Origin: Halorubrum hochsteinianum
GTDB taxonomy: Archaea > Halobacteriota > Halobacteria > Halobacteriales > Haloferacaceae
Length of the DNA: 64,000 nt
Assembly: GCF_023702125.1 (NCBI RefSeq)
Contig: NZ_CP098415.1
Location: 2,108,001 to 2,172,000 of the forward strand
Direction: 5' to 3'
Both the position numbers and the translations under genes were made by a program. Shown here in pieces: positions 34,791 to 42,594 of the stretch (position 1 is its first letter; the number at the start of each line of letters is the position of its first letter). The notes under the pieces are model-generated. The model was not told where the DNA came from. It ran no database searches and was given only the letters and a program-made list of their open reading frames with translations.

Positions 34791-35189
34791 ATGACGAAGT
34801 GGTTCCACAGCGGCCGCCGCCGCGACCTCTGCGCGCTGCTGTACGACCACGGCGAACTGCGCGCGCAGTCGGCGAAGAGCCGGCTCGAATCGCACTACGA
34901 CGAGCGGATCGACCCCGGCTCCTTCTACGGCACCCTCTCCGCGCTCGTCGAGAGCGGCCACCTCGACCGGCGGACCGAGGGGATCGCCGACGTGTACGCG
35001 CTCACCGAGGCGGGCGAGGCCGCGCTGCTCGACCACTACGGGTGGCTCGGCGAGCGGATCGACGACGGCGAGCGGATCGACGACGGCGAGCGGATCGACG
35101 ACGGCGACGGCGACGGCGGCGACGGCGACAGCGGCGGCGACGACGACGGGCAGGCCCCGGAGGGCGACGAGCCGGACCTCAAGGATTAA
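34791..35189 (+). CDS. PadR-family transcriptional regulator
   Basis: 132 residues. The N-terminal 85 residues are a winged helix of the PadR type: MTKWFHSGRRRDLCALLYD, the recognition-helix region RIDPGSFYGTLSALVESGHL and the wing ADVYALTEAGEAALLDHYGWL. The C-terminus is a low-complexity acidic tail with GERIDD repeated three times, from an 18-bp unit repeated at about 35049-35102, and then Gly/Asp runs. The tail is likely disordered. The next gene, a NikR-like regulator, starts 25 bp after its stop. Confidence 0.8.
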   Translation: MTKWFHSGRRRDLCALLYDHGELRAQSAKSRLESHYDERIDPGSFYGTLSALVESGHLDRRTEGIADVYALTEAGEAALLDHYGWLGERIDDGERIDDGERIDDGDGDGGDGDSGGDDDGQAPEGDEPDLKD

Positions 35190-35214
35190 CAACTTCTGCG
35201 GCGTGGCTTAATAC

Positions 35215-35736
35215 ATGACAGTCGTCAGCGTCTCCATGCCCGAGGAGTTGCTCGAACGGATCGACCAGTTCTCCGAGGAACACGGCTACACGGGCCGCAG
35301 CGAGGTCGTCCGCGAGGCGTCCCGGAACCTCCTCGGCGAGTTCGAGGACGCGAAACTCGAGGACCGCGCGCTGATGGCCGTGGTGACCGTCCTGTTCAAC
35401 TACGAGACGACGAGCGTCGAGGAGCGGATGATGCGGCTGCGCCACGAGCACGAGAGGATCGTCGCGTCGAACTTCCACAGCCACGTCGGGTCGCAGTACT
35501 GCATGGAGCTGTTCGTGCTGGAGGGCTGCCTAGAGGAGATCTCGACGTTCGTTGGAAAGGTGCGCGCGACGAAGGACACGCTCACCGTCGATTACAGCGT
35601 CACGCCGGTCGACGAGTTCGGTGCCGGCGCGCTCGGAGAGGGCGGCGCGCATGCCCACGGCGGGCGCGGGTCGGCGGAGGACGCCGAGGACGCGTCCGCC
35701 GGAGAGGGCCGAGCCGAGGGCGACGGGGACGACTGA
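35215..35736 (+). CDS. NikR/CopG-type ribbon-helix-helix metal regulator
   Basis: 173-residue protein. Residues 1-45 form a ribbon-helix-helix DNA-binding domain ([34 protein letters not shown]). The central ACT-like part carries metal ligands at spacing identical to E. coli NikR: His77, His88, His90 and Cys96 ([11 protein letters not shown]). The C-terminal 45 residues are a Gly/Glu/Ala-rich acidic tail. It may sense nickel or another divalent ion. It sits directly after a PadR gene, with no transporter adjacent. The true nickel transporter is next to a different NikR at 59302. Confidence 0.83.
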   Translation: MTVVSVSMPEELLERIDQFSEEHGYTGRSEVVREASRNLLGEFEDAKLEDRALMAVVTVLFNYETTSVEERMMRLRHEHERIVASNFHSHVGSQYCMELFVLEGCLEEISTFVGKVRATKDTLTVDYSVTPVDEFGAGALGEGGAHAHGGRGSAEDAEDASAGEGRAEGDGDD

Positions 35737-35754
35737 GCCGGAGTCCCGCGTCGC

Positions 35755-37992
35755 TCAGGCGGTCTCGGGACGGACGGATTCGAGCGCCGCGTCGAAGTCG
35801 TCGTCGGTGATCCCGACCTCGTCGGCGTGGTCGTTCGCGGCCTCGCCGTGCTCGTCGGCGACGCGCTCGATGGCGCGCATCGCGGCGGCCCGCGACAGGG
35901 CGGCGATCTCCGCGCCGGAGTACCCCTCCGTCTCGTCGGCGAGCCGCTCTACGTCCACGTCGTCGGCGATCGGCTTCTCGCGGGTGTGAACGTCGAGGAT
36001 CTTGCGGCGCGCCTCGCGGTCCGGCTCGGGGACCTCGACGTGCGTCTCCAGGCGGCCGGGGCGGAGCAGCGCCCGGTCGAGCGCGTCCCGCCGGTTGGTC
36101 GCCGCGAGGACGACGAGGTTCGGGTTGTCGCCGGCGCGGTCCAGCTCCGTCAGGAGCTGCGAGACGACGCGCTCGCCGACGCCCGAGCCGTCGCCGCCGG
36201 CCGCGTCGCGGTCGGTCGCGACCGCGTCGATCTCGTCGAAAAAGACGATCGCGGGGGCCGCCTGCCGGGCGCGGTCGAACAGTTCGCGGACCGCTTTCTC
36301 CGACTCGCCGACGTACCGGTCGAGCAGCTCCGGCCCGGCGACCTGGATGAAGTTGACGCCGCTCTCGCCGGCGATGGCGCGCGCGAGCATCGTCTTCCCC
36401 GTCCCCGGCGGCCCGTGGAGCAGGACGCCGGTCGGCGGGTCAGCGCCCGCGGCGTCGAACAGCGGCCCGTACGAGAGCGGCCACGTCACCGCGCGTTCGA
36501 GCGCCGCCTTCGCGTCCTCCAAGCCGCCCACGTCGTCGAAGTCCGTCGTCGGCTGCTCGGCGACGTACTCGCGCATCGCGCTCGGCTCGACGTTCGCGTG
36601 GGCGGCCTCGAAGTCGGCCTTGCCGACGGTCACGTCGTCGAGCGCCCGCGCGTCGGACTCGCGCGCTCGCCGGAGGGCGGTCAGCGCCGCCTCCTGCGCG
36701 AGCCCCTCGATGTCGGCCCCGACGAACCCGTGGGTGCGGCTCGCGATCCGGTCCAGGTCAACGTCGTCGGCCAGCGGCATCCGCCGGGTGTGAACGTCGA
36801 GGATCTGGCGGCGACCCGCCTCGCCGGGGACGCCGATCTCGATCTCGCGGTCGAAGCGCCCGCCCCGGCGGAGCGCGGGGTCGATGGTGTCGACGCGGTT
36901 CGTCGCGCCGATGACGATCACGTCGCCGCGGGCGTCCAACCCGTCCATCAGCGAGAGGAGCTGGCCGACGACGCGGTTCTCCACGTCGCCGCCGTCGTCC
37001 CGTTTCCCCGCGATCGAGTCGATCTCGTCGAAGAAGATTATCGCCGGGGCGTCCTCGCTCGCGCGCTCGAACACCTCGCGCAGGCGCTCCTCGGACTCCC
37101 CCTTGTACTTCGACATGATCTCCGGGCCGTCGACGGTGATGAACGTCGCGTTCACCTCGTTGGCGACCGCGCGGGCGATGAGCGTCTTCCCGGTCCCCGG
37201 CGGGCCGTGAAGGAGGACCCCCTTCGGCGGGTCGATGCCGAGCCGGGTGAACACCTCCGGCTCCGAGAGCGGGAGCTCGATCGTCTCGCGGACCAGTTCC
37301 AGCTCCTCGTCTAACCCGCCGATGTCCTCGTAGGTCGCGCCCGCCGTGCGCTCCTCCGGCGGCGAGTCGCCGGCCTTCGGCCGAGCGTCGGTCCCGGGCG
37401 GCCCCGACCGGTCGCCGGGTCCCGTGCCCGGGTCGCTCCCGGCCCGTTCGGGGGCGTCCGCGGAGGCCGAAGCGGACCCCTCGTCGCCCTCGTACGCGAC
37501 CGACACGTCCGTCGACGCGGTGACGCGGACGGTGCCCGCGGGGTCGGTCCGGGCGACGACGAACCGGAGGCCGCCGAGCCGCTCGACGTGGACGGCCTCG
37601 CCCTGCGTGACGGGGCGGTCGCGGAGCTCGCGGGAGAGCGCCCGTTCGATCACCTCGCGGCTCACGTCCACGTCGGCGAGGCGGCCGGGCGCGGAGAGGG
37701 TGAGGGCGTCCGCGTCGGCGACGTCGACGGGGGCGATCGTCACGGTGTCGCCGACATTCACGCCGGCGTTCGCGCGGGTGTCGGCGTCGATGAGGACGGA
37801 GCCCTCGGCGGCGTCGGGGCCGCCCGGCCACACCTTCGCGACCGCGGTGCGCTCGCCGCGCACCTCGACCGTGTCGCCGCTGAGGAGGGCGAGCCGCTTG
37901 CGGGCCGACTCGGGGAGCCTGGCGATGCCCCGGCCCGCGTCCCGCTTCTCGGCGGCACGCACCGTGAGCCGGAGCCCTGCGGTGTCGTTCAT
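35755..37992 (-). CDS. Cdc48/VAT-like AAA+ unfoldase
   Basis: 745-residue cytoplasmic unfoldase/segregase. Residues 1-170 are the N domain, followed by a disordered Ala/Ser/Pro/Gly linker (170-215). The D1 ring has Walker A GPPGTGKT (263-270) and Walker B IIFFDEID (318-325). The D2 ring has Walker A GPPGTGKT (527-534) and Walker [10 protein letters not shown] (581-589). Second regions of homology are present in both. The C-terminus ([10 protein letters not shown]) lacks a proteasome-docking HbYX motif. Haloarchaea carry several Cdc48 paralogues. Divergent from the repeat-filled gap before endA. Confidence 0.95.
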   Translation of the reverse strand: MNDTAGLRLTVRAAEKRDAGRGIARLPESARKRLALLSGDTVEVRGERTAVAKVWPGGPDAAEGSVLIDADTRANAGVNVGDTVTIAPVDVADADALTLSAPGRLADVDVSREVIERALSRELRDRPVTQGEAVHVERLGGLRFVVARTDPAGTVRVTASTDVSVAYEGDEGSASASADAPERAGSDPGTGPGDRSGPPGTDARPKAGDSPPEERTAGATYEDIGGLDEELELVRETIELPLSEPEVFTRLGIDPPKGVLLHGPPGTGKTLIARAVANEVNATFITVDGPEIMSKYKGESEERLREVFERASEDAPAIIFFDEIDSIAGKRDDGGDVENRVVGQLLSLMDGLDARGDVIVIGATNRVDTIDPALRRGGRFDREIEIGVPGEAGRRQILDVHTRRMPLADDVDLDRIASRTHGFVGADIEGLAQEAALTALRRARESDARALDDVTVGKADFEAAHANVEPSAMREYVAEQPTTDFDDVGGLEDAKAALERAVTWPLSYGPLFDAAGADPPTGVLLHGPPGTGKTMLARAIAGESGVNFIQVAGPELLDRYVGESEKAVRELFDRARQAAPAIVFFDEIDAVATDRDAAGGDGSGVGERVVSQLLTELDRAGDNPNLVVLAATNRRDALDRALLRPGRLETHVEVPEPDREARRKILDVHTREKPIADDVDVERLADETEGYSGAEIAALSRAAAMRAIERVADEHGEAANDHADEVGITDDDFDAALESVRPETA

Positions 37993-38114
37993 ACGCCTCG
38001 TTCTCGCCGGCGGCTCTTTACGCTTGTCCGGCCCCCGGTGATCCGATCTCCGCTCGCGAAGACGAGGGGAGAACAGCCGGAGCGGTGGCGACGACTGTTT
38101 ATAATGGCCGTTGC

Positions 38115-38274
38115 GGTGGCGCGTGCCTGCGAGCGGCGCGAAGCGCCGCGAGCCAGCACGCGCGAGGGAGTCGGTCGCCGAGCGGAGCGACGGCGACCGA
38201 CGAGGTTGGGGAGGCGCGAGGTGCTGTCGCTGTGCGGTGCGGGGTGGGACTCGAAGCCCCAGCCGCGAGGCGGC
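38115..38274 (+). repeat. interspersed structured repeat, copy F (5' half only)
   Basis: Begins GGTGGCGCGTGCCTGCGAG, with hairpin GCGGCGC-GAA-GCGCCGC, then CAGCACGCGCGAGGGA. Stem 2 pairs 38170-38180 with 38191-38201, 11 perfect pairs. The core (GAGGTTGGGGAGGCGCGAGG) and GGGACTCGAAGCCCCAGCCGCGAGG-type box follow (38248-38272). The partner arm of stem 3 and the terminal GGGGCTTCGG box are missing, both here and beyond the mobile element. So it is a decayed or 5'-half copy. The first hairpin and outer stem are unlike those in A-E in sequence but still pair. Confidence 0.8.
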
Positions 38275-38305
38275 GTTCGTCGTGGACTCGTACGGAACTA
38301 GTGAT

Positions 38306-38313
38306 AGATCAAC
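38306..38313. repeat. target-site duplication, left
   Basis: AGATCAAC next to the left inverted repeat; the same 8 bp follow the right inverted repeat at 38783-38790. Such a duplication is produced when an insertion element makes a staggered cut at its target. Confidence 0.85.
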
Positions 38314-38782
38314 GGCCCTGTTGAAATCCTTAGAAATTGGTATGTGTCTGGTGTCGTGCTGAATATAGAGATTAGATTCAAAAAAAATTCATTTAGATGG
38401 CTGTAGATTACAATATATGCTCGTAGCGCCTTTTCTCTGGGCTGTTCCGTTGGTTAATAGTGCTCGACTGGAAGGATTTTGGGTAACACTACTTGGTGGG
38501 ATTGTCGCGGCTTTTGGAGTACGAGCAGGCATAATCGGACTGAGCAGACTCATAACCGATATCCGGGAGTGTGACGACCCACCTAAAGCAAGAAAAATGA
38601 CTCTTCGAGGGGAGATTGGGCTACTGATAACATTACTATTTGCTTATGCTACGATAATCGCTTTTCGGGACGTTATTTCTACCATCGTGTAGTGGGAGTA
38701 CTGTTACAGCAGTGGTCTGATGAGTGTGCGCGTTGTATTCAGCACTCGGTTCCTATCAGATTTGAATGATTTCAACAGGGCC
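38314..38782. mobile_element. 469-bp non-autonomous insertion element with terminal inverted repeats
   Basis: Bounded by perfect 15-bp inverted repeats GGCCCTGTTGAAATC (38314-38328 and, inverted, 38768-38782), with partial similarity beyond. It is flanked by an 8-bp duplication AGATCAAC. An 8-bp duplication together with a GG..CTGTTG..AAAT end fits IS6-family elements. It is much more AT-rich than its surroundings and too short for a transposase; its single ORF (38417-38692) encodes a small membrane protein. Interpreted as a MITE-like passenger element moved by a related transposase elsewhere. Confidence 0.85.
38417..38692 (+). CDS. small membrane protein inside the mobile element
   Basis: 91-residue protein, entirely within the 469-bp element. 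It has two hydrophobic segments (about 1-45, broken by ARLEGF, and about 65-90) joined by a charged loop with RECDDPPKARKMTLRGE. It has no acidic bias and its codons end in A/T far more than the host's, so it is foreign or fast-evolving. No transposase, resolvase or toxin motif is recognised. Whether it is expressed is uncertain; the ATG has little promoter sequence within the element. Confidence 0.45.
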   Translation: MLVAPFLWAVPLVNSARLEGFWVTLLGGIVAAFGVRAGIIGLSRLITDIRECDDPPKARKMTLRGEIGLLITLLFAYATIIAFRDVISTIV

Positions 38783-38790
38783 AGATCAAC
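38783..38790. repeat. target-site duplication, right
   Basis: AGATCAAC directly after the right terminal inverted repeat, identical to 38306-38313. Confidence 0.85.
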
Positions 38791-38856
38791 TGCTCGACCC
38801 GCTTCGTCGCAGCCCCACGAGTACCGACCGCAACCCCCTTCCCTCGGCCGCCCGCG

Positions 38857-40062
38857 ATGACGGACATGCACCCGACGGGACACCTGCGCGACGGCACGGT
38901 CCGCGTCGGCGGGGACGCCCGCCAGCGCTTCTACGACGGCCGGGGATACGGGCGACCGCTCGACGGCAACGAGATCGCGCTCTCGCGGGTCGAGGCCGCG
39001 CACCTGCTGTTCCGCGGTGATCTCTCGGGGATCGAACTCGACGACACGACCGACGCCGACCCCGTCGGCTTCGAGCGCTTCTTCGTCGCGAGTGCGGCCG
39101 CCGTCGACCGCTTCGCGGTGCGGTTCCTCGTCTACTCGGACCTGCGCGACCGCGGCTTCTACCTCTCGCCCGCCCGCGAGCCGTGGCCGGGCGGCCGAGA
39201 CGCCCCGGGCGACGCGGTCGACTTCGTCGCCTACGAGCGCGGCGAGACGCCCGACACGGGCAAGGTGAAGTACCCGATCCAGGTCGTCGGCGAGCGCGAG
39301 TCGATCGCGGCGAGCGGACTCGCCGGCCGGACCCTCGCCGTCGTCGACGAGGAGTCGGACATCACCTACTTCGCGGCCGAGGGCGGCGCGATCGAGGGGT
39401 CGACCGACTACGAGCCGCCGAGCGACCTGAGCGGCGTCCTCCTCGCGGACCGGGTCGTCGTCTGGGACGCCCCCGCGGACCTCCACGAACACGGGTTCTA
39501 CGGCCAGCCGCTCACGGGGCGGGCCGCCGACGTAGAGGGCGCACTCCAGCTCTCGCTCGTCGAGGCCGCCTCGCTGGCGGCGGACGGCCGGCTGTCGGTG
39601 TCGGCGTCGGTGGACGACGCCGAGGCCGAGAGCGCGGACGCGACTCCCCGCGACGCCGCCGCCCGGGTCGTCGCCCGCGGCCGCGACGTGGAGGGCGAGC
39701 GGTTCGACCGCCGGCTCGCCGCGTACGAGCGGCTCCGCGCGGCCGACGCGGTCCCGAAGACCGGGTTCAAGTTCGGTGCGGACTTCCGGACCTACCTCGA
39801 CGTGGAGACGGTCGAGGACCTGCCGCACTCGAAACACCTCGTGCGCGTCGTCGAGCCCGACCACCGCTTCTCGCCGCGAGAGCTCTCCCTCGACGTGCGG
39901 CTCGCCGGCGGCGTCCGCAAGGAGATGGTCTTCGCGCTGACGGCGGTCGGCGACGACCATCCCGCCGACGGCGGGAGCGAGGCGAGCGACGGGGGCGCGC
40001 GCGCCGACGCGGTCCTCGACGCCGACGTGGAGTGGCTCTCGATCGACCGACTGACGCCCTGA
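38857..40062 (+). CDS. endA: tRNA-intron lyase (splicing endonuclease)
   Basis: Cuts introns from pre-tRNA at bulge-helix-bulge sites. The protein is 401 residues with two tandem EndA-like units, as in other euryarchaeal homodimeric enzymes. The C-terminal catalytic unit has FKFGADFRTYLD (about 304-315), HSKHLVRVVEPDH (about 324-336) and RLAGGVRKEMVFAL (about 348-361). The triad by family spacing is Tyr313, His324 and Lys355. The N-terminal half is degenerate. A Gly/Asp-rich insert near residues 366-385 is extra. RtcB and archease in this window would join the resulting halves. Confidence 0.9.
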   Translation: MTDMHPTGHLRDGTVRVGGDARQRFYDGRGYGRPLDGNEIALSRVEAAHLLFRGDLSGIELDDTTDADPVGFERFFVASAAAVDRFAVRFLVYSDLRDRGFYLSPAREPWPGGRDAPGDAVDFVAYERGETPDTGKVKYPIQVVGERESIAASGLAGRTLAVVDEESDITYFAAEGGAIEGSTDYEPPSDLSGVLLADRVVVWDAPADLHEHGFYGQPLTGRAADVEGALQLSLVEAASLAADGRLSVSASVDDAEAESADATPRDAAARVVARGRDVEGERFDRRLAAYERLRAADAVPKTGFKFGADFRTYLDVETVEDLPHSKHLVRVVEPDHRFSPRELSLDVRLAGGVRKEMVFALTAVGDDHPADGGSEASDGGARADAVLDADVEWLSIDRLTP

Positions 40063-40116
40063 CGCCCGCTCGAAGCGAACAGAAGCCTTTTTTGACGGCT
40101 CGCCGTGCCCGCACTC

Positions 40117-40719
40117 ATGCCGCTGCCCTCCGCCTCAGAGTCCGAATCGAGCGCGTACGACATCTCGACCGTCGACCTCAGCGACGACCGCTACGAGGTG
40201 AAGCAGTCGATGGTGCGCAACAAGTACGCCGTCCGCGACAGCGCCGGGAACGTCGTCCTCCGCGGGAAACAGAAGCTGTTCAAGCTGAAAGAGGAGTTCC
40301 CGTTCGTCACCGGCGACGACGAGGACGCGTTCTCCGTGAAGGCCGGCGGCATCATGGACGTCGCGGGCAACTACGCGATCATCGACGCGGGGACCGGCGA
40401 GGAGGTCGTCGTGCTGGACGAGGACTACTCGCTGTTCGTCGAGAACTGGACGGTCCGCGACCCAGAGACGGGCGAGGCGCTGGCGACGATTCAGTCGAAG
40501 AACAAGCTCCTCTCGGCGCTCCGCCACCTCGTCGGCGCGGCGAACCTCATTCCGAACAAGTACGAGATATTCGACGCCGACGGCGGTCACGTCGGCGACA
40601 TCGAAGGGAAGTTCTCGCTGCGCGACGAGTACACCGTCACCGTCGACGACGCGAGCGACGTGCCGAAGGAGGCGGTGATCGCCGCCGCGTGCGTCCTCGA
40701 CGCCCTCGAGAACAAGTAG
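40117..40719 (+). CDS. LURP-one-related (scramblase-like) protein
   Basis: 200-residue protein with the tubby-like LURP-one fold: YEVKQSMVRNKYAVRDSAGN, KQKLFKLKEEFPF, MDVAGNYAIIDAGTGEEV, then LFVENWTVRDPETGE, NKYEIFDADGGHVGDIEGKFSLRDEYTV. Such proteins resemble phospholipid scramblases and may bind membranes or small ligands; their role in archaea is unknown. The ATG at 40117 is used; a GTG at 40105 would add four residues. Stop is 12 bp from the convergent serS stop. Confidence 0.82.
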   Translation: MPLPSASESESSAYDISTVDLSDDRYEVKQSMVRNKYAVRDSAGNVVLRGKQKLFKLKEEFPFVTGDDEDAFSVKAGGIMDVAGNYAIIDAGTGEEVVVLDEDYSLFVENWTVRDPETGEALATIQSKNKLLSALRHLVGAANLIPNKYEIFDADGGHVGDIEGKFSLRDEYTVTVDDASDVPKEAVIAAACVLDALENK

Positions 40720-40731
40720 CGGCGGCCGGAG

Positions 40732-42102
40732 CTACTCCCCGCCCAGCTTCGACTCGCCGACCGGGTCGTGGCCCTCGATGACCTCGGTGCCGCCCATGTA
40801 CGGGCGCAGCGCCTCGGGGACGGTAACGGTGCCGTCGTCGTTCTGGTAGTACTCCAAGATGGCGACGACGATCCGGGGGACCGCCAGCCCGGAGCCGTTC
40901 AGGGTGTGGAGGTACTCCGCGGACTCGTGGTGCTCCTCGCGGTACTGGATCCCGGCCCGCCGCGCCTGGAAGCCCTCGAAGTTCGAGACCGAGGAGACCT
41001 CAAGCCAGCGGCCGCCCTCCTCGGGCCCCTCGTCCATGTCGTCGCCGGGGGCCCACACCTCCACGTCGTACTTCTTCGCCTGCGTGAAGCCGAGGTCGCC
41101 GGTACACATCTCCAGGATGCGGTACGGGAGTTCGAGGCGGCGCAGCACCTCCTCGGCCTCGTCGACGAGTCCCTCGAAGCGGTCGTCGCTCTCCTCGGGC
41201 CGCACGAAGTTCACCATCTCGACCTTGTTGAACTGGTGGACGCGGACGATGCCGCGCGTCTCGGTGCCGTGCTCGCCCGCCTCCTGCCGGAAGTTCGGCG
41301 TGTACGCCTGATACTTCAGCGGGAGGTCCTCGCCGAGCAGGATCTCGTCGCGGTGGAGGTTCGTGACGGGCACCTCGGCGGTCGGGAGCAGCCAGAGGTC
41401 GTCGTCGTCGTACTCCTCCTCGTTGGACCCCTCGACGCGGTAGGCGTCCTCGGTGAACTTCGGGAGCTGCCCCGTGCCGCGCATCGATTCGGAGTTGACC
41501 GGGATCGGCGGGAACACGTCCTCGTACCCCTGCTCGCGGTGGACGTCGAGCATGAACTGGATCAGCGCGTGTTCGAGGTGCGCGCCGTCGCCCTTCGCGA
41601 CGTAGAAGCCGCCGCCGGCGACCTTCGCGCCGCGCTCGAAGTCGAGGATCTCCAGTTCCTCGCCGAGGTCGTAGTGCGGAGTCACGTCGTCGGGGAGGTC
41701 GCGCAGGTCGTCGAACCCCTCGCGGCGGCGCTCGACGTTCTCGGACTCGTCCTCACCGACCGGCACGGACTCCTGCGGGATCTGCGGGAGTTCGAGCAGC
41801 GACGCCTCCAGTTCGCTCTCCAGCGCCTCGGCGCGCTCCTCGACCTCCTGAAGCTCCGATTTGAGCTCCTGCGACCGCTCGATCGCCTCCTGGGCCGCCT
41901 CCTCCTCGCCGGCCCCTTTCAGCTCGCCGATCTTCGAGGAGACCTCGTTGCGCTCGTGGCGGAGGTCGTCGCCGCGCCGTTTCAGCTCCCGCCACTCCTC
42001 GTCGACGTCGAGTATCCGGTCGAGGTCGACGTCGACGCCCTTGTTGTCGAGCGCCTCGCGGACGACCTCGGGGTTCTCCCGGACGAACTGTCGAGACAGC
42101 AT
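40732..42102 (-). CDS. serS: seryl-tRNA synthetase
   Basis: Charges tRNA-Ser (and tRNA-Sec where present). The 456-residue class II synthetase has the long N-terminal antiparallel coiled coil (about 25-105, with KSELQEVEERAEALESELE), motif 2 in the FRQEAGEHGTETRGIVRVHQF region and motif 3 near GSGLAVPRIVVAILEY at the C-terminal end. It is the bacterial-like type, not the methanogen-specific one. The ATG at 42102 gives the usual MLSRQFVRENPEVVREAL. No neighbour in an operon; the opposite strand carries a very long but meaningless open frame. Confidence 0.95.
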   Translation of the reverse strand: MLSRQFVRENPEVVREALDNKGVDVDLDRILDVDEEWRELKRRGDDLRHERNEVSSKIGELKGAGEEEAAQEAIERSQELKSELQEVEERAEALESELEASLLELPQIPQESVPVGEDESENVERRREGFDDLRDLPDDVTPHYDLGEELEILDFERGAKVAGGGFYVAKGDGAHLEHALIQFMLDVHREQGYEDVFPPIPVNSESMRGTGQLPKFTEDAYRVEGSNEEEYDDDDLWLLPTAEVPVTNLHRDEILLGEDLPLKYQAYTPNFRQEAGEHGTETRGIVRVHQFNKVEMVNFVRPEESDDRFEGLVDEAEEVLRRLELPYRILEMCTGDLGFTQAKKYDVEVWAPGDDMDEGPEEGGRWLEVSSVSNFEGFQARRAGIQYREEHHESAEYLHTLNGSGLAVPRIVVAILEYYQNDDGTVTVPEALRPYMGGTEVIEGHDPVGESKLGGE

Positions 42103-42240
42103 TTGCGGGGAGTTCCGCGGGGCGACCCAAAACCGTATCGGAGCGTCGGCAGGGTGTCGCACGGTCGACCGCGAGCGCCGACGCTTCCGGCCGGGAGAAG
42201 GGCGGCGTCGCTTCCGGTCGGGGAGGGGTGTCGACGGCCG

Positions 42241-42480
42241 TCAGGGGAGTATCCTGAAGCTCGCGTACAGCATGAACAGCGCGAGGCCGGCGACGACGAC
42301 GCCCACGACGCGCATCATGAGGATCCGCGTGTCGCTCGGTTCGATCGTCCCCGTCGAGCCGTCGGGCGAGCGCGTCTGCCACGAGGTCATCCGGCGGGGG
42401 AACGCCGCCATCGCCAGCGCGCCGCCGGCGACGAGGAGGGGGACGACGGCGAAGAACAGTCGGAAGGGTGCGAGGAACAT
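42241..42480 (-). CDS. small two-helix membrane protein (DUF6199-like)
   Basis: 79 residues: a hydrophobic N-terminal span (MFLAPFRLFFAVVPLLVAGG), a short soluble loop FPRRMTSWQTRSPDGSTG with a conserved-looking Trp, then IEPSDTRILMMRVVGVVVAGLALFMLYASF. The layout of two spans around an RRMTSWQTR-type loop resembles DUF6199. Function unknown. It lies between serS and another membrane protein gene on the same strand. Confidence 0.65.
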   Translation of the reverse strand: MFLAPFRLFFAVVPLLVAGGALAMAAFPRRMTSWQTRSPDGSTGTIEPSDTRILMMRVVGVVVAGLALFMLYASFRILP

Positions 42481-42594
42481 GCTCGGAGGTACGACGCGAT
42501 CCCGACGAAAACCTTACGCATCGGAGGGGTCTCCCAGCGCGCCGCGACCGGTTCGATCGCCGCTCAGTACCCGGTCGGGATCGGAATGCTGCCC

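Larger units (their letters stand above)
37993..38856. other. divergent intergenic region with repeat copy F and a mobile element
   Basis: An 864-bp gap between the starts of cdc48 (minus) and the tRNA endonuclease (plus). The first ~120 bp contain TTTATAATGG at about 38098-38107 (TATA-like). Next come the half copy F of the interspersed repeat (38115-38274) and then an AT-rich mobile element (38314-38782) with its 8-bp target duplication. The remaining ~70 bp lead to the endonuclease ATG and have no clear TATA box. Confidence 0.75.

Noticed and set aside
38417-38692. Small ORF of the mobile element as a transposase
   Set aside because: The product is two membrane spans with a basic loop; it has no DDE, HUH or Tyr recombinase motif and is far too short.
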